Assembly (NCBI GenBank): GCA_910576335.1
Contig: CAJTIU010000044.1
Location: 1 to 35,809 of the forward strand
DNA length: 35,809 nt
Source of the DNA: Lachnospiraceae bacterium
Lineage (GTDB): Bacteria; Bacillota; Clostridia; Lachnospirales; Lachnospiraceae
Direction of reading: 5' to 3'
Below are positions 15,736 through 24,299 of this stretch, one piece after another (positions within the stretch are counted from its first letter, which is position 1; each line of letters opens with the position of its first letter). The position numbers and the translations under genes are program-made. The notes under the pieces are model-generated. The model was not told the origin of the DNA. It did no database searches and was given only the letters and a program-made list of their open reading frames with translations.

Positions 15736-16125
15736 ATGAAATGTCCGGTATGCGGTGCGCCGCTGAAGGGGAAAAGATGTGATTATTGTGGGTATGAGGA
15801 CAGAATGCCTGTTGAGAAGGATATAAGTCTAAATCAGATATACTGCCAAAAAGAAGAGCTGCCAGGACAACATGTTATCATGGACAATCCAGTATTCAAG
15901 AGTCCGGAAGTCGCCCCTGGAGTCAGTAGAAAAAGTAAAACAGTTGCTTTGCTGCTGTGTATATTTGGGGGAGGGCTAGGGGCGCATAAGTTTTATGTTG
16001 GGAAGTTAGGAATGGGAATTCTTTATTTGTTTACATTGGGTTTGTTTGGATTTGGCTGGATTATTGATATTATTTTGATTGCAACAGGAATGTTTAAAGA
16101 TGAATTTGACTTGCCCCTGCTGTAG
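15736..16125 (+). CDS. Zinc-ribbon TM2 domain membrane protein
   Basis: The protein begins with a zinc ribbon, CPVCG..CDYCG (residues 3-19), followed by a linker and a C-terminal TM2 domain (about 70-125). The TM2 domain is two hydrophobic helices around a GGGLGAHKFYVGK turn, ending in the usual ATGMFKDEFD. TM2 proteins are small membrane proteins of poorly known function. ATGs at 15727, 15730 and 15736 are possible; the AGGAG at 15721-15725 fits the last one best and it starts exactly at the ribbon. Its stop precedes the SPFH gene by 14 bases, so the two are in one operon with the zinc-ribbon gene behind them. Confidence 0.85.
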   Translation: MKCPVCGAPLKGKRCDYCGYEDRMPVEKDISLNQIYCQKEELPGQHVIMDNPVFKSPEVAPGVSRKSKTVALLLCIFGGGLGAHKFYVGKLGMGILYLFTLGLFGFGWIIDIILIATGMFKDEFDLPLL

Positions 16126-16139
16126 TGAAGGAGAGAAGT

Positions 16140-17120
16140 ATGGATTTTTGGGATATTGTTAAAGATCAATTTCTTGATGTAATTGAATATGAAGATAAAA
16201 GCAATCGGCTTATTGTTATGAAATTCCGCCGGGAAAGCGGGAATGATGAATTAAAACAGGGGTCAAAGGTTATTGTCAGAGAGAGCCAGTGCGCTGTGTT
16301 TTTGAAAGGTGGTCAGTTGGCAGATATTCTTCCGCCAGGTACATATGAACTCAATACAGATAATTTTCCTGTTCTGACAAAACTTAAGGCATTTCCCTAT
16401 TTATTTGTATCACCTGTAATTGCAGATTTATATTTTGTGAGTACCAGGCAGTTTATAGACAATAGGTGGGGGACAAAAAATCCTATTATGAAGAGAGACA
16501 AAGATTTCAATATGGTGCGGATACGTGCTTTTGGAAAATTTGCATTCAGAATTACAGATGTTGCTTATTTTATGAAAGAAATCTTTGGAACAAAAGGAAT
16601 CGTAATGACTTATGACATTGTTGAATACCTTTCGTCAATGGTGACAGAAGTCTTTTCAACTACGGTTGGAGAAACAGAAATGTCAGTTTTGGAATTGGCC
16701 GCAGGATACAGAATTTTATCTTCTGCAATGCAGGAAAGATTAAACGGTCAGGTAAGAATGACAGGGATACAATTCAGCGATGTGATTATCGAAAATATTT
16801 CACTTCCTGAGGATGTTGAAAGAATGATTGATGAGCAGTCAGGAATTGGTATTGCAAAAAGTGATATGGAATCCTTTATGAAATACCAGACAGCAAGAGC
16901 TATGAGAGATGCGGCAAAGCAGAAGGGAGGGTTGGCAGGGCTGGGGGCGGGAATGGCTTTAGGAAATACCATGGCTCAAAATGTGCAGAAGAGCTCAGGG
17001 TCAGATAACCAGTCGAAAAGCAGGGCAGAACAATTGCGAGAGTTAAAGGCACTGCTAGATGAAGAAATCTTGACACAGGATGAGTTTGATGAGGAAAAGA
17101 AACGTATTTTAAGAAGTTAA
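16140..17120 (+). CDS. SPFH domain protein with C-terminal SHOCT domain (YdjI/virion-core-like)
   Basis: This 326-residue protein is dominated by an SPFH/band-7-like domain (about residues 25-240), containing ESQCAVFLKGGQLADILPPGTY and IQFSDVIIENISLPEDVE. A Gly/Ala-rich linker follows, then a C-terminal SHOCT motif (LRELKALLDEEILTQDEFDEEKKRIL split over residues 294-322). There is no transmembrane segment, so membrane attachment would be peripheral or through partners. In Bacillus the related YdjI works with zinc-ribbon membrane proteins and a PspA homologue in envelope stress; that is family knowledge, and no PspA gene is seen here. AAGGAGAG lies five bases before the ATG. Tight spacing with both neighbours indicates an operon. 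Confidence 0.87.
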   Translation: MDFWDIVKDQFLDVIEYEDKSNRLIVMKFRRESGNDELKQGSKVIVRESQCAVFLKGGQLADILPPGTYELNTDNFPVLTKLKAFPYLFVSPVIADLYFVSTRQFIDNRWGTKNPIMKRDKDFNMVRIRAFGKFAFRITDVAYFMKEIFGTKGIVMTYDIVEYLSSMVTEVFSTTVGETEMSVLELAAGYRILSSAMQERLNGQVRMTGIQFSDVIIENISLPEDVERMIDEQSGIGIAKSDMESFMKYQTARAMRDAAKQKGGLAGLGAGMALGNTMAQNVQKSSGSDNQSKSRAEQLRELKALLDEEILTQDEFDEEKKRILRS

Positions 17121-17142
17121 GAAACTGAGGGAGGATGATAAG

Positions 17143-17730
17143 ATGTCAGGGAAACCAAAGATGGTAATATGTAGAAACTGTAATGCACCGATTGCAAAAA
17201 ATGCAAGTATTTGTCCGTCATGCGGCGCAAAGAATAAGAAACCATTTTACAAGAAAGGATGGTTTATTGTTCTTCTGGTTATTTTTGCAATTGGAATTGT
17301 TAACTCAGTTGTCAGAAATAAAGAGGATCTGAAGACCGTACGGTCTGTCGAAATCCAAAAATCAGATGAGGAAGATGAAAGTGAAGTGAAATCCGAACCT
17401 GAAGGTGAAGCGGCTAAAGAGGAAAAGGCAAAGGAAAATCCGAAAAGCCGTGACAAATCAGTAGACGGTATGCGGCCGGAATTCAAGAAAGCAATGGATA
17501 GCTACGAGGAATTTATGACGGAATATTGTGAATTTATGAAGAAGTACGGAGAATCAGATGGAACGGATCTGGGGCTGGTGGCAGATTATGCGGATTATAT
17601 GAGTAAGTATGCTGAGTGGGTAAAGGATTTCGAAGGCTGGGATGATGGAGAAATGAACACGGAAGAAGCTGCATACTATCTTGACATTCAAAACCGTATT
17701 AGCAAAAAGCTTATTGAAGTTGCAAATTAG
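17143..17730 (+). CDS. Zinc-ribbon single-pass membrane protein
   Basis: The 195-residue protein opens with a zinc ribbon (CRNCNAPIAKNASICPSCG, residues 8-26), then one membrane helix (about 38-55), an acidic and lysine-rich linker (65-105), and a helical domain with repeated YEEFMTEYCEFMKKYG and YADYMSKYAEW units. Such C-terminal helical domains occur in Firmicute lipoprotein-like or ribbon-anchored proteins (possibly DUF6591; not certain). It is the third gene of the TM2-SPFH cluster, 22 bases behind it, with a clear SD (GGGAGG). The shared zinc ribbons suggest that the three proteins assemble together at the membrane. A terminator overlaps its stop codon. Confidence 0.82.
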   Translation: MSGKPKMVICRNCNAPIAKNASICPSCGAKNKKPFYKKGWFIVLLVIFAIGIVNSVVRNKEDLKTVRSVEIQKSDEEDESEVKSEPEGEAAKEEKAKENPKSRDKSVDGMRPEFKKAMDSYEEFMTEYCEFMKKYGESDGTDLGLVADYADYMSKYAEWVKDFEGWDDGEMNTEEAAYYLDIQNRISKKLIEVAN

Positions 17731-17761
17731 GGACGGGGCATTTTTAAAAATGCCCCGTCCC
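17730..17761. terminator. Bidirectional terminator, 16-bp perfect palindrome
   Basis: GGGACGGGGCATTTTT (17730-17745) is followed directly by its exact complement (17746-17761). It starts on the last base of the zinc-ribbon gene stop and lies five bases from the stop of the convergent minus-strand gene, so it serves both. Confidence 0.85.
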
Positions 17762-17765
17762 CAAC

Positions 17766-18239
17766 TTAACATAGGACGATGATTTTCCGCGGTGTTGTCT
17801 GCGGCGGTATGCTTCTTGTTGTTTCGCTGTAATAGACTACCAGCATTTTGTTTTCAGGGCGGCAGCCATAGCTCTGTCCGTTAGAGGTCACGATTTCGGT
17901 GGTCCGGCTGAGGTTTATTTTTAGTGCATTGTCTTCTGCGGTCAGTGAGTCGTCGAAATATCCGACATAGATATTTTCGGATGGGTTTCTTCTTCCGATG
18001 ATGACGGCCTGGTATCTTGGCGGGAAAATGAGCGGTACAGGCAGGGAGGCATCGTAAAATGCCGCGACGGGCATACCGGGGCGGAGACGTACTTCTCCGA
18101 TTACATAGGTGTCAGGGCTTATGATGAACTGGCTGATTCCGTTATCGCTGCGGATGGTTACCTGCTGTTCGCAGCAGTCTTCACTGAAGGATGTTACATT
18201 TTGTATGATTCCTGTAACAGGCATTAATGTTGCTGGCAT
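17766..18239 (-). CDS. Conserved-looking protein of unknown function
   Basis: I do not recognise a family for this 157-residue soluble protein. It is rich in beta-strand-like stretches (VTGIIQNVTSF, QVTIRSDNGISQFII, RLRPGMPVAAFYD), which suggest OB-fold or beta-barrel architecture, and it ends PRKIIVLC with a C-terminal cysteine. There is no signal peptide or membrane segment. GGAGA is seven bases upstream of the ATG. A small gene (18315-18518) precedes it on the same strand with 75 bases between, so they probably form one transcript. A binding or accessory role is all that can be suggested. Confidence 0.72.
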   Translation of the reverse strand: MPATLMPVTGIIQNVTSFSEDCCEQQVTIRSDNGISQFIISPDTYVIGEVRLRPGMPVAAFYDASLPVPLIFPPRYQAVIIGRRNPSENIYVGYFDDSLTAEDNALKINLSRTTEIVTSNGQSYGCRPENKMLVVYYSETTRSIPPQTTPRKIIVLC

Positions 18240-18314
18240 ATGAAAATCTCCGGTTTTTGATTAATATATGCCATGTGGCTGTGGAGGGTGCGTGTCTTAC
18301 CGAAGTTGTCTGTG

Positions 18315-18518
18315 CTATCGGATCTTTTCTGCTTCTCCGTCTGGCGGGAGGAAATGATATAGTTCTTCATATGCTTCGACCTCTTCATCTGAGGTTGGGG
18401 CAGAAGGAATCAGTCCGGTCATATCCTGGGCAGATGCCGCATTTGACAGGTAATCGTAAGAATTAATGATCTCATCGTTGGACCTTTCTTTCTTATCTGT
18501 TCTTTTATCTATATCCAC
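18315..18518 (-). CDS. Small acidic protein upstream of the unknown beta-rich protein
   Basis: This 67-residue acidic protein contains SYDYLSNAASAQDMTGLIPSA and a Pro-rich end (HFLPPDGEAEK). The composition suggests a mostly disordered or small helical partner protein. The chosen GTG at 18518 is eight bases after AGAGG; an alternative GTG at 18527 overlaps that SD. No ATG is available. It shares strand and probably transcript with 17766-18239. I have no family name for it. Confidence 0.6.
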   Translation of the reverse strand: MDIDKRTDKKERSNDEIINSYDYLSNAASAQDMTGLIPSAPTSDEEVEAYEELYHFLPPDGEAEKIR

Positions 18519-18615
18519 GAAAAACACCTCTTTTCTTCTTTTTCTTTTAATTTCTGTAGAAATTTAAAATAATATACTGTATAATATTTCCGTGATTATT
18601 TGATGTTATATCATG

Positions 18616-18639
18616 AGCGTCAAAATACCTTTTGACGCT
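18616..18639 (+). other. Leader hairpin before the PHP gene
   Basis: AGCGTCAAAA (18616-18625) pairs perfectly with TTTTGACGCT (18630-18639), with a TACC loop. It lies 28 bases upstream of the PHP gene and could be an attenuator, an operator, or a minus-strand terminator. AT-rich -10-like sequences for both strands lie at 18570-18590. Confidence 0.45.
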
Positions 18640-18667
18640 TTCATCATTATATGAAAGAAGGAATAAG

Positions 18668-19393
18668 ATGTTTATAGAGATTGATACTCATACTCATACA
18701 CTTGCCAGTGGCCACGCTTATTGTACTATGAATGAGATGGCGCAGGAAGCGGCAGCGAGAGGTCTGAAGGGGCTTGCAATTACAGAGCATGCGCCGGATA
18801 TGCCGGGCGGTCCGTATATTTATCATTTTCAGAATCTGAAGGTGGTTCCAAGAAAAAGGAAGGGTATTGAACTGCTTCTTGGTGTGGAATTAAATATACG
18901 GAATGAGCAGGGAGAGGTGGATCTGTCTGTAAAGGAGCTTAAGGAAATGGATATTGCGATTGCCAGTATGCATGCTCCCTGCTATAAGGGAGCCATGGAC
19001 AAGGAAAGCATTACTCGTGCCTATATTCATGCAATGGAAAATCCTTATGTGGATATTATCGGGCATCCGGATGATTCGAGATTTCCTGTGGATTATGAGC
19101 GGCTTGTAAGGACGGCTAAGGAGACCGGGACACTTCTTGAGGTGAATAATTCTTCCCTGAGGCCAACCTCTTTCCGTCAGAATGCCTGGGAAAATATGTG
19201 CAGGATGCTTGAGCTTTGCAGACAGTACGGAGCAAGGATTGTTCTGGGGACAGATTCCCATGTGGATCAGACAATCGCAGATTATGCCAGGACAGAGGAG
19301 CTGTTAAAGGAGACAGGTTTCCCGGAGGAGCTGATTGCAAATACTTCTCTGGAAGGTTTGAAGGCTTTGTTAAAACGTGGAAAAAAGAGATAG
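18668..19393 (+). CDS. PHP-family phosphatase (YcdX-like)
   Basis: The 241-residue protein is a trinuclear-metal phosphoesterase of the PHP superfamily. Metal ligands are visible: DTHTHT at residues 4-9, ITEHAPD near 41-47, GVELNI near 75, SMHAP near 110, GHPDD near 145 and GTDSHVD near 200. This set matches the YcdX/YcdX-like phosphatases rather than the polymerase- or histidinol-phosphatase-type PHP proteins, although a HisK-type activity cannot be excluded by eye. The ATG at 18668 follows AAGGA; an upstream in-frame ATG at 18632 falls inside the leader hairpin. yerC follows 75 bases later with its own SD, so co-transcription is possible. The natural substrate is unknown. Confidence 0.88.
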   Translation: MFIEIDTHTHTLASGHAYCTMNEMAQEAAARGLKGLAITEHAPDMPGGPYIYHFQNLKVVPRKRKGIELLLGVELNIRNEQGEVDLSVKELKEMDIAIASMHAPCYKGAMDKESITRAYIHAMENPYVDIIGHPDDSRFPVDYERLVRTAKETGTLLEVNNSSLRPTSFRQNAWENMCRMLELCRQYGARIVLGTDSHVDQTIADYARTEELLKETGFPEELIANTSLEGLKALLKRGKKR

Positions 19394-19468
19394 ACTTTAC
19401 GAATTTACTGTGTTAAAATGTAATTGTGTAATTTTAAATGGAAAGGACAGTTAAAGGAGTAATATGCC

Positions 19469-19759
19469 ATGAGTAAGAAAATCAGGACAGAGGCGGTAGA
19501 CTACTTGTTTGATGCGGTATTGAGTCTTGAGAATAAGGAAGAGTGTTACACGTTTTTTGAGGATATCTGTACGATCAATGAGCTGTTGTCATTATCGCAG
19601 AGATTTGAGGTGGCAAAGATGCTGAGAGAGCACAAAACCTATCTGGAGATTGCAGATAAGACAGGAGCCTCCACGGCAACAATCAGCAGGGTAAACCGTT
19701 CTCTTAACTATGGCAATGACGGATACGACATGGTATTTGAAAGGATTAAGCACAATTAA
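19469..19759 (+). CDS. yerC: YerC/YecD family TrpR-related protein
   Basis: At 96 residues this protein has the length and sequence of the YerC/YecD family, a Firmicute relative of TrpR. The DNA-binding helix-turn-helix is LSLSQRFEVAKML..TYLEIADKTGASTATISRVNRSL. The conserved N-terminal EAVDYLFDAVLSLENKEECYTFFEDIC is also present (read over residues 8-34). TrpR itself binds tryptophan, but the ligand for YerC is not established. The SD is AAAGGAG. The gene lies between the PHP gene and a strong bidirectional terminator. Confidence 0.92.
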   Translation: MSKKIRTEAVDYLFDAVLSLENKEECYTFFEDICTINELLSLSQRFEVAKMLREHKTYLEIADKTGASTATISRVNRSLNYGNDGYDMVFERIKHN

Positions 19760-19791
19760 GAAAAAATAGGGCGTGCGCCCTATTTTTTCTT
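19758..19791. terminator. Bidirectional terminator overlapping two stop codons
   Basis: AAGAAAAAATAGGGCG (19758-19773) pairs with its exact complement (19776-19791) around a TG loop. It has A- and T-runs on both sides. It overlaps the yerC TAA and contains the TAG of the minus-strand DUF1836 gene, so the coding ends are built into the terminator. Confidence 0.92.
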
Positions 19792-20397
19792 CTTATCGTG
19801 ATCTGGCTCGGGAAGCTCGTTAATTAGTTTTTCAATCAAAAGCTTTTTTACATAGACATCAAAGCTTAAGGAAGAGATGAAAGAAAACAGACGGAAATAA
19901 TCCCGGTCCTCTTCCTTGATCCCTTCCTGCTCAAAGGATTCCATTGCCTGATGGTAGGCTTTGGCAACGTCTTTCTGCATGGCATCAATGCGGGACACTT
20001 CCTGCTTGCAGACTTCTTCGTAGATGGAAGTAATATTAAAGTTACTTCCGTTATGAAAGTATTTATCCGTTATGGGTGCAAGCAGTGTCTCAATATCCTT
20101 GATGGAAAGGATATTTTTAAAATAGTAGATAAAGATCATGACAAGAACGTGTTCCCTGGAGTATTTTTTCTTCACCGGAGGGGGGAGCAGATTGTTCTTC
20201 GTATAATTGTTGATCATGGTCTTTGTCAGGATCTTGTCATCATCGTACCGCTTGGTGGAAGCTAACTGCTCTTCCATAAAAGTAGTAACCTGATCCATAT
20301 AAAGATCAATGTTCGGAATGTCATCCAGCTTGATATAGTCAATCCGTGCAATGCTCGACAGGATGCTGCCCAGCATATCCTTTGTATCAATCACCAT
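19780..20397 (-). CDS. DUF1836 domain protein, putative transcription factor
   Basis: The 205-residue protein matches DUF1836 by pattern: a MerR-like helix-turn-helix core around ILTKTMINNYTKNNLLPPPVKKKYSREH (spread over about residues 58-85) and a following helical region with IFIYYFKNILSIKDIETLL. The conserved NLLPPPVKKKYSREH stretch is typical. The tail is basic, ending in a Lys run. The chosen start (20397) is eight bases after GAGG; a GTG upstream at 20406 overlaps the SD. It is divergent from the ABC exporter operon, with 140 bases between, so it is a candidate regulator of that operon, by position only. Confidence 0.85.
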   Translation of the reverse strand: MVIDTKDMLGSILSSIARIDYIKLDDIPNIDLYMDQVTTFMEEQLASTKRYDDDKILTKTMINNYTKNNLLPPPVKKKYSREHVLVMIFIYYFKNILSIKDIETLLAPITDKYFHNGSNFNITSIYEEVCKQEVSRIDAMQKDVAKAYHQAMESFEQEGIKEEDRDYFRLFSFISSLSFDVYVKKLLIEKLINELPEPDHDKKKK

Positions 20398-20486
20398 ATT
20401 TTTCACCTCGATACAGCTATTATATAGTATTAAAAACTAGATGGCAAGAGCTTTTTATAAGATCTCTAAAATCTTAAAAATAGTCT

Positions 20487-20515
20487 TTGACATTAAAATT
20501 TTATCCATATACAAT
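20487..20515 (+). promoter_or_regulatory. Consensus promoter of the ABC exporter operon
   Basis: TTGACA (20487-20492) and TACAAT (20510-20515) are 17 bases apart, 23 bases before the first gene's start. Confidence 0.85.
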
Positions 20516-20537
20516 GAGTTAGTAAAGGAGGGATTTG

Positions 20538-22286
20538 ATGCTTCGGACATTATTAAAGGAAGTAAAGGAATATAAGAGAGCGTCTGTGGTTACGCCTCTC
20601 TTTATGATTCTTGAGGTGCTGATGGAGATGGTCATCCCCTATCTTATGGCATCCATCATTGACAAGGGGGTGAATGCAGGGGACATCGGGCATATTTACC
20701 GGGTGGGCGCTCTTATGATTGCGGCGGCGCTTGTGGGACTGTTCGCAGGGATTGGAGGCGGACGGTACGGTGCGAAGGCGTCTGCAGGATTTGCGAAGAA
20801 TCTGCGTGCTGCCATGTTCAACAATATCCAGACTTTTTCATTTTCTAATATTGACAAATACAGCACTGCGGGGCTGGTTACCCGTCTGACTACAGACGTG
20901 ACCAATATTCAGAATGCTTATCAGATGACCCTGCGGATGTTCACCAGGGCGCCGGCGAGCCTGATCTGCGCCATGGTCATGGCTTTTACCATCAATGCAA
21001 GACTTTCCAGTATTTATCTGGCGGCAGTCGTGATCCTGGGGGTTCTTTTGTTCCTGATCATGAGCCGGGCTACAAGGTACTTTCAGCAGGCATTTCCGAA
21101 ATACGATGATATGAATGCCTCTGTACAGGAAAATGTGTCGGCAATCCGTGTTGTGAAGGCATATGTAAGGGAGTCCCAGGAGACAGAAAAATTCAAGAGA
21201 GCCAGCGAGAACATATATCGCATTTTCTTTAAGGCTGAGAAAAATCTGGTCTACAACGGCCCGCTTATGATGTTCACTGTGTACTCCTGCATCCTTCTGA
21301 TCAGCTGGATCGGGGCAAAGATGATTGTTGTGGATTCACTCACTACCGGGGAGCTTATGAGTCTTCTTACATACTGCATGAATATTCTGATGAGTCTGAT
21401 GATGCTGTCCATGGTATTTGTCATGATTTCCATGAGTATGGCAAGTGCAAGGAGAATTTCAGAGGTGTTAAACGAGACCAGCGACCTTAAGAACCCGGAT
21501 CATCCTCTTATGGAGGTAAAGGACGGAAGCATTGTGTTTGACAAGGTGTACTTTGCCTACAAAAAGGAGAGCAGCGAGCCGGTGCTTAAGGACATCAGCC
21601 TGACTGTGAAATCCGGAGAGACCATTGGGATTATCGGAGGAACCGGAAGTGCAAAGAGCAGTCTGGTAGGCTTGATCAGCAGGCTTTATGATGTGACAGG
21701 AGGAGAAGTGCTGGTGGGCGGCTGCAATGTAAAGGATTATGATATGGAAGTGCTGCGGGACCAGGTGTCTGTGGTGCTGCAGAACAATGTGTTATTTTCC
21801 GGAACGATTCTGGACAATTTGAGATGGGGAAACCCGGATGCCTCCGAAGAAGAATGTAAGGCGGCCTGCCGCCTTGCCTGCGCGGATGAATTTATTGAGA
21901 GGTTTCCGGGCGGCTATCAGACTCGTATCGAGCAGGGAGGAAGCAATGTGTCCGGCGGGCAGAAGCAGAGGCTCTGTATTGCAAGGGCGCTTCTTAAGAA
22001 GCCGAAGATCCTCATACTGGACGACAGCACCAGCGCGGTGGATACGGCAACAGACGGGAAGATCCGGCGGGCCTTCCGGGAGGAGATTCCAGATACCACG
22101 AAGCTTATTATTGCCCAGCGTATCTCCAGTGTGCAGGATGCGGACCGGATCATTGTTATGGAGGAGGGGCGTGTCCATGGGTTCGGTACTCATGAGGAGC
22201 TTCTTGAAAAAAATGAGATTTACCGCGAGGTCTATGATTCACAGACAAAGGGCGGCGGTGATTTTGATGAAAAGGCAGGTGAGTAG
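20538..22286 (+). CDS. ABC exporter half-transporter, subunit with degenerate ATP site
   Basis: The 582-residue protein has six N-terminal membrane helices (about residues 18-300) and a C-terminal ATPase domain. Walker A reads GGTGSAKSS (about 367-375), with Ala where Gly is usual. The signature is VSGGQ. Walker B ends LDDS (about 494-497), with Asp at the catalytic Glu position, and the H-loop reads IAQR (about 525-528), with Gln for His. These three changes are the usual marks of the degenerate site in heterodimeric multidrug exporters (TM287/288- and LmrCD-type). The ATG at 20538 follows AAAGGAGG. Its partner starts three bases after its stop. The export substrate cannot be told from sequence. 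Confidence 0.93.
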   Translation: MLRTLLKEVKEYKRASVVTPLFMILEVLMEMVIPYLMASIIDKGVNAGDIGHIYRVGALMIAAALVGLFAGIGGGRYGAKASAGFAKNLRAAMFNNIQTFSFSNIDKYSTAGLVTRLTTDVTNIQNAYQMTLRMFTRAPASLICAMVMAFTINARLSSIYLAAVVILGVLLFLIMSRATRYFQQAFPKYDDMNASVQENVSAIRVVKAYVRESQETEKFKRASENIYRIFFKAEKNLVYNGPLMMFTVYSCILLISWIGAKMIVVDSLTTGELMSLLTYCMNILMSLMMLSMVFVMISMSMASARRISEVLNETSDLKNPDHPLMEVKDGSIVFDKVYFAYKKESSEPVLKDISLTVKSGETIGIIGGTGSAKSSLVGLISRLYDVTGGEVLVGGCNVKDYDMEVLRDQVSVVLQNNVLFSGTILDNLRWGNPDASEEECKAACRLACADEFIERFPGGYQTRIEQGGSNVSGGQKQRLCIARALLKKPKILILDDSTSAVDTATDGKIRRAFREEIPDTTKLIIAQRISSVQDADRIIVMEEGRVHGFGTHEELLEKNEIYREVYDSQTKGGGDFDEKAGE

Positions 22287-22289
22287 AAG

Positions 22290-24194
22290 ATGGCAGGACC
22301 TATGAACAGAGGGCCGCGGGGAATGAAATCAGGAGTAAAAAATCCGGGAAAGCTGTTCCTGCGGCTTATGAAATATGTATTTCAGAAATATGGGCTCCAT
22401 TATGTGGCAGTGATCGTTCTGATTTTGACCGGGGTTTTATGTAATGTACAGGGAACCTTATTTATGAAGAACCTGATTGATGACTATATTACGCCGTTTC
22501 TTCTTACAGAAAACCCGAATTTTACGCCTCTGCTGCATGCGATTTTCCGGGTGGCAGGCTTTTATGCAGTGGGGATTCTTGCAAGCTACGGGCATAACCG
22601 GATTATGATCAATGTAACACAGGGAACGCTGAGAGACTTAAGGGACGATCTGTTTTCCCATATGGAGAAACTTCCCGTCAAGTATTTTGACACCCATGCC
22701 CACGGTGATATTATGTCTGTGTATACCAATGATATTGACACCCTCAGACAGATGATCAGCCAGAGTATTCCACAGCTTGTGAACAGCGGATTTACCATCA
22801 TCAGCGTATTTATCAGCATGTTGGTCTTAAGTGTGCCGCTGACAGGGGTTACGCTTCTGATGGTGGCGGTTATGGTATTCTGTTCGAAAAAATCTGCCGG
22901 CATGAGCGGAAAATATTTTTTGGAGCAGCAGAAAAATCTGGGCGCGGTAAATGGCTATATTGAGGAAATGATGAACGGGCAGAAGGTGGTCAAGGTATTC
23001 TGCCGGGAGGAGGCCTGCAAGACAGAATTCAGGGAAAGGAATGACAAACTGTTCGAAAGCGCGGACAAAGCTAATACCTTTGCCAATTTCCTGGGCCCCA
23101 TCAATGCCCAGCTTGGAAATGTCAGCTATGTGGTCTGCGCCATTGTGGGGGGAACCCTTGCCCTGAAAGGGAGCTTTGGGCTGACACTCGGGGGTCTTGC
23201 GAGCTTTCTTACCTTTAACAAAAGCTTCAGTATGCCCATAAACCAGGTGAGCATGCAGATGAATGCCATTGTCATGGCAATGGCAGGAGCAGAGCGTATC
23301 TTCGCGCTTCTGGACGAGAAGGCGGAGACAGATAACGGATACGTGACACTCGTAAATGTGAAGGAAGAAAACGGCGTGCTTAAGGAATGTGGGGAGAGAA
23401 CCGGCCGCTGGGCATGGAAGCATGTGCACCAGGCAGACCAGAGCGTGGATTATGTGGAGGTAAAAGGCGATGTTGTCTTTGACGGCGTGGACTTTGGATA
23501 CACGGATGAAAAAATCGTGCTCCATGATGTAAAGCTCTTTGCAGAGCCCGGGCAGAAGATTGCGTTTGTGGGATCTACGGGAGCGGGAAAAACTACCATC
23601 ACCAACCTGATCAATCGTTTTTATGACATTCAGGACGGGAAAATCCGGTATGACGGTATTAATGTGAATAAGATTAAAAAGGACGACTTGAGGCGGTCTC
23701 TTGGGATCGTGCTGCAGGATACCCATTTATTTACCGGAACCGTGCGGGAGAATATCCGGTTCGGGAAACTTAGCGCAACTGATGAAGAGGTGACGGCAGC
23801 GGCAAAGCTTGCCAACGCAGACGGTTTTATCCGAAGGCTTCCTGACGGCTATGACACCATGCTTACCGGGGACGGGGCGAACTTAAGCCAGGGGCAGCGC
23901 CAGCTCCTTGCTATCGCAAGGGCGGCGGTGGCGGATCCGCCGGTTCTGATCTTGGATGAGGCGACCAGTTCCATTGACACGAGAACAGAGCGGATCGTGC
24001 AGGACGGCATGGATAAGCTGATGAAGGGAAGAACAACATTTGTTATTGCCCACAGGCTGTCCACAGTGCGCAATTCAGACTGCATTATGGTGCTGGAGCA
24101 GGGAAGGATCATTGAACGCGGAACCCATGAACAGCTTTTAGAAGAAAAAGGAAGGTATTACCAGCTTTATACGGGAAATGCCATCAGCGCATAA
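22290..24194 (+). CDS. ABC exporter half-transporter, catalytically complete subunit
   Basis: This 634-residue partner has six membrane helices and a full ATPase: Walker A GSTGAGKTT, signature LSQGQ, Walker B LILDEATSSID and H-loop IAHR. It supplies the catalytic Glu and His missing from the first subunit, so the two form a heterodimer with one degenerate and one working site. An extra stretch of about 60 residues (from DEKAETDNGY to SVDYVEV, about 350-400) lies between the membrane and ATPase domains, as in other LmrD/YheH-type partners. It starts 3 bases after the upstream stop, so coupling is expected. Drug, peptide or lipid export are all possible. Confidence 0.94.
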   Translation: MAGPMNRGPRGMKSGVKNPGKLFLRLMKYVFQKYGLHYVAVIVLILTGVLCNVQGTLFMKNLIDDYITPFLLTENPNFTPLLHAIFRVAGFYAVGILASYGHNRIMINVTQGTLRDLRDDLFSHMEKLPVKYFDTHAHGDIMSVYTNDIDTLRQMISQSIPQLVNSGFTIISVFISMLVLSVPLTGVTLLMVAVMVFCSKKSAGMSGKYFLEQQKNLGAVNGYIEEMMNGQKVVKVFCREEACKTEFRERNDKLFESADKANTFANFLGPINAQLGNVSYVVCAIVGGTLALKGSFGLTLGGLASFLTFNKSFSMPINQVSMQMNAIVMAMAGAERIFALLDEKAETDNGYVTLVNVKEENGVLKECGERTGRWAWKHVHQADQSVDYVEVKGDVVFDGVDFGYTDEKIVLHDVKLFAEPGQKIAFVGSTGAGKTTITNLINRFYDIQDGKIRYDGINVNKIKKDDLRRSLGIVLQDTHLFTGTVRENIRFGKLSATDEEVTAAAKLANADGFIRRLPDGYDTMLTGDGANLSQGQRQLLAIARAAVADPPVLILDEATSSIDTRTERIVQDGMDKLMKGRTTFVIAHRLSTVRNSDCIMVLEQGRIIERGTHEQLLEEKGRYYQLYTGNAISA

Positions 24195-24299
24195 CGGAAT
24201 GAAAAAAGACTGAGTGAAACATATGGGCGGCATCCGGTTATGCCGGGAATGCGATCAGTGCATAGGAAATGTAAAGAGCAGATGGAGGAAAAACAGGAT

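Noticed and set aside
17730-17761. IS end or attachment site
   Set aside because: The perfect palindrome with A/T centre between two convergent stop codons is better explained as a shared terminator.
22827-23726. 299-codon open frame antisense to the second ABC subunit
   Set aside because: It is a shadow of a strongly coding frame, with no SD and no recognisable motif.
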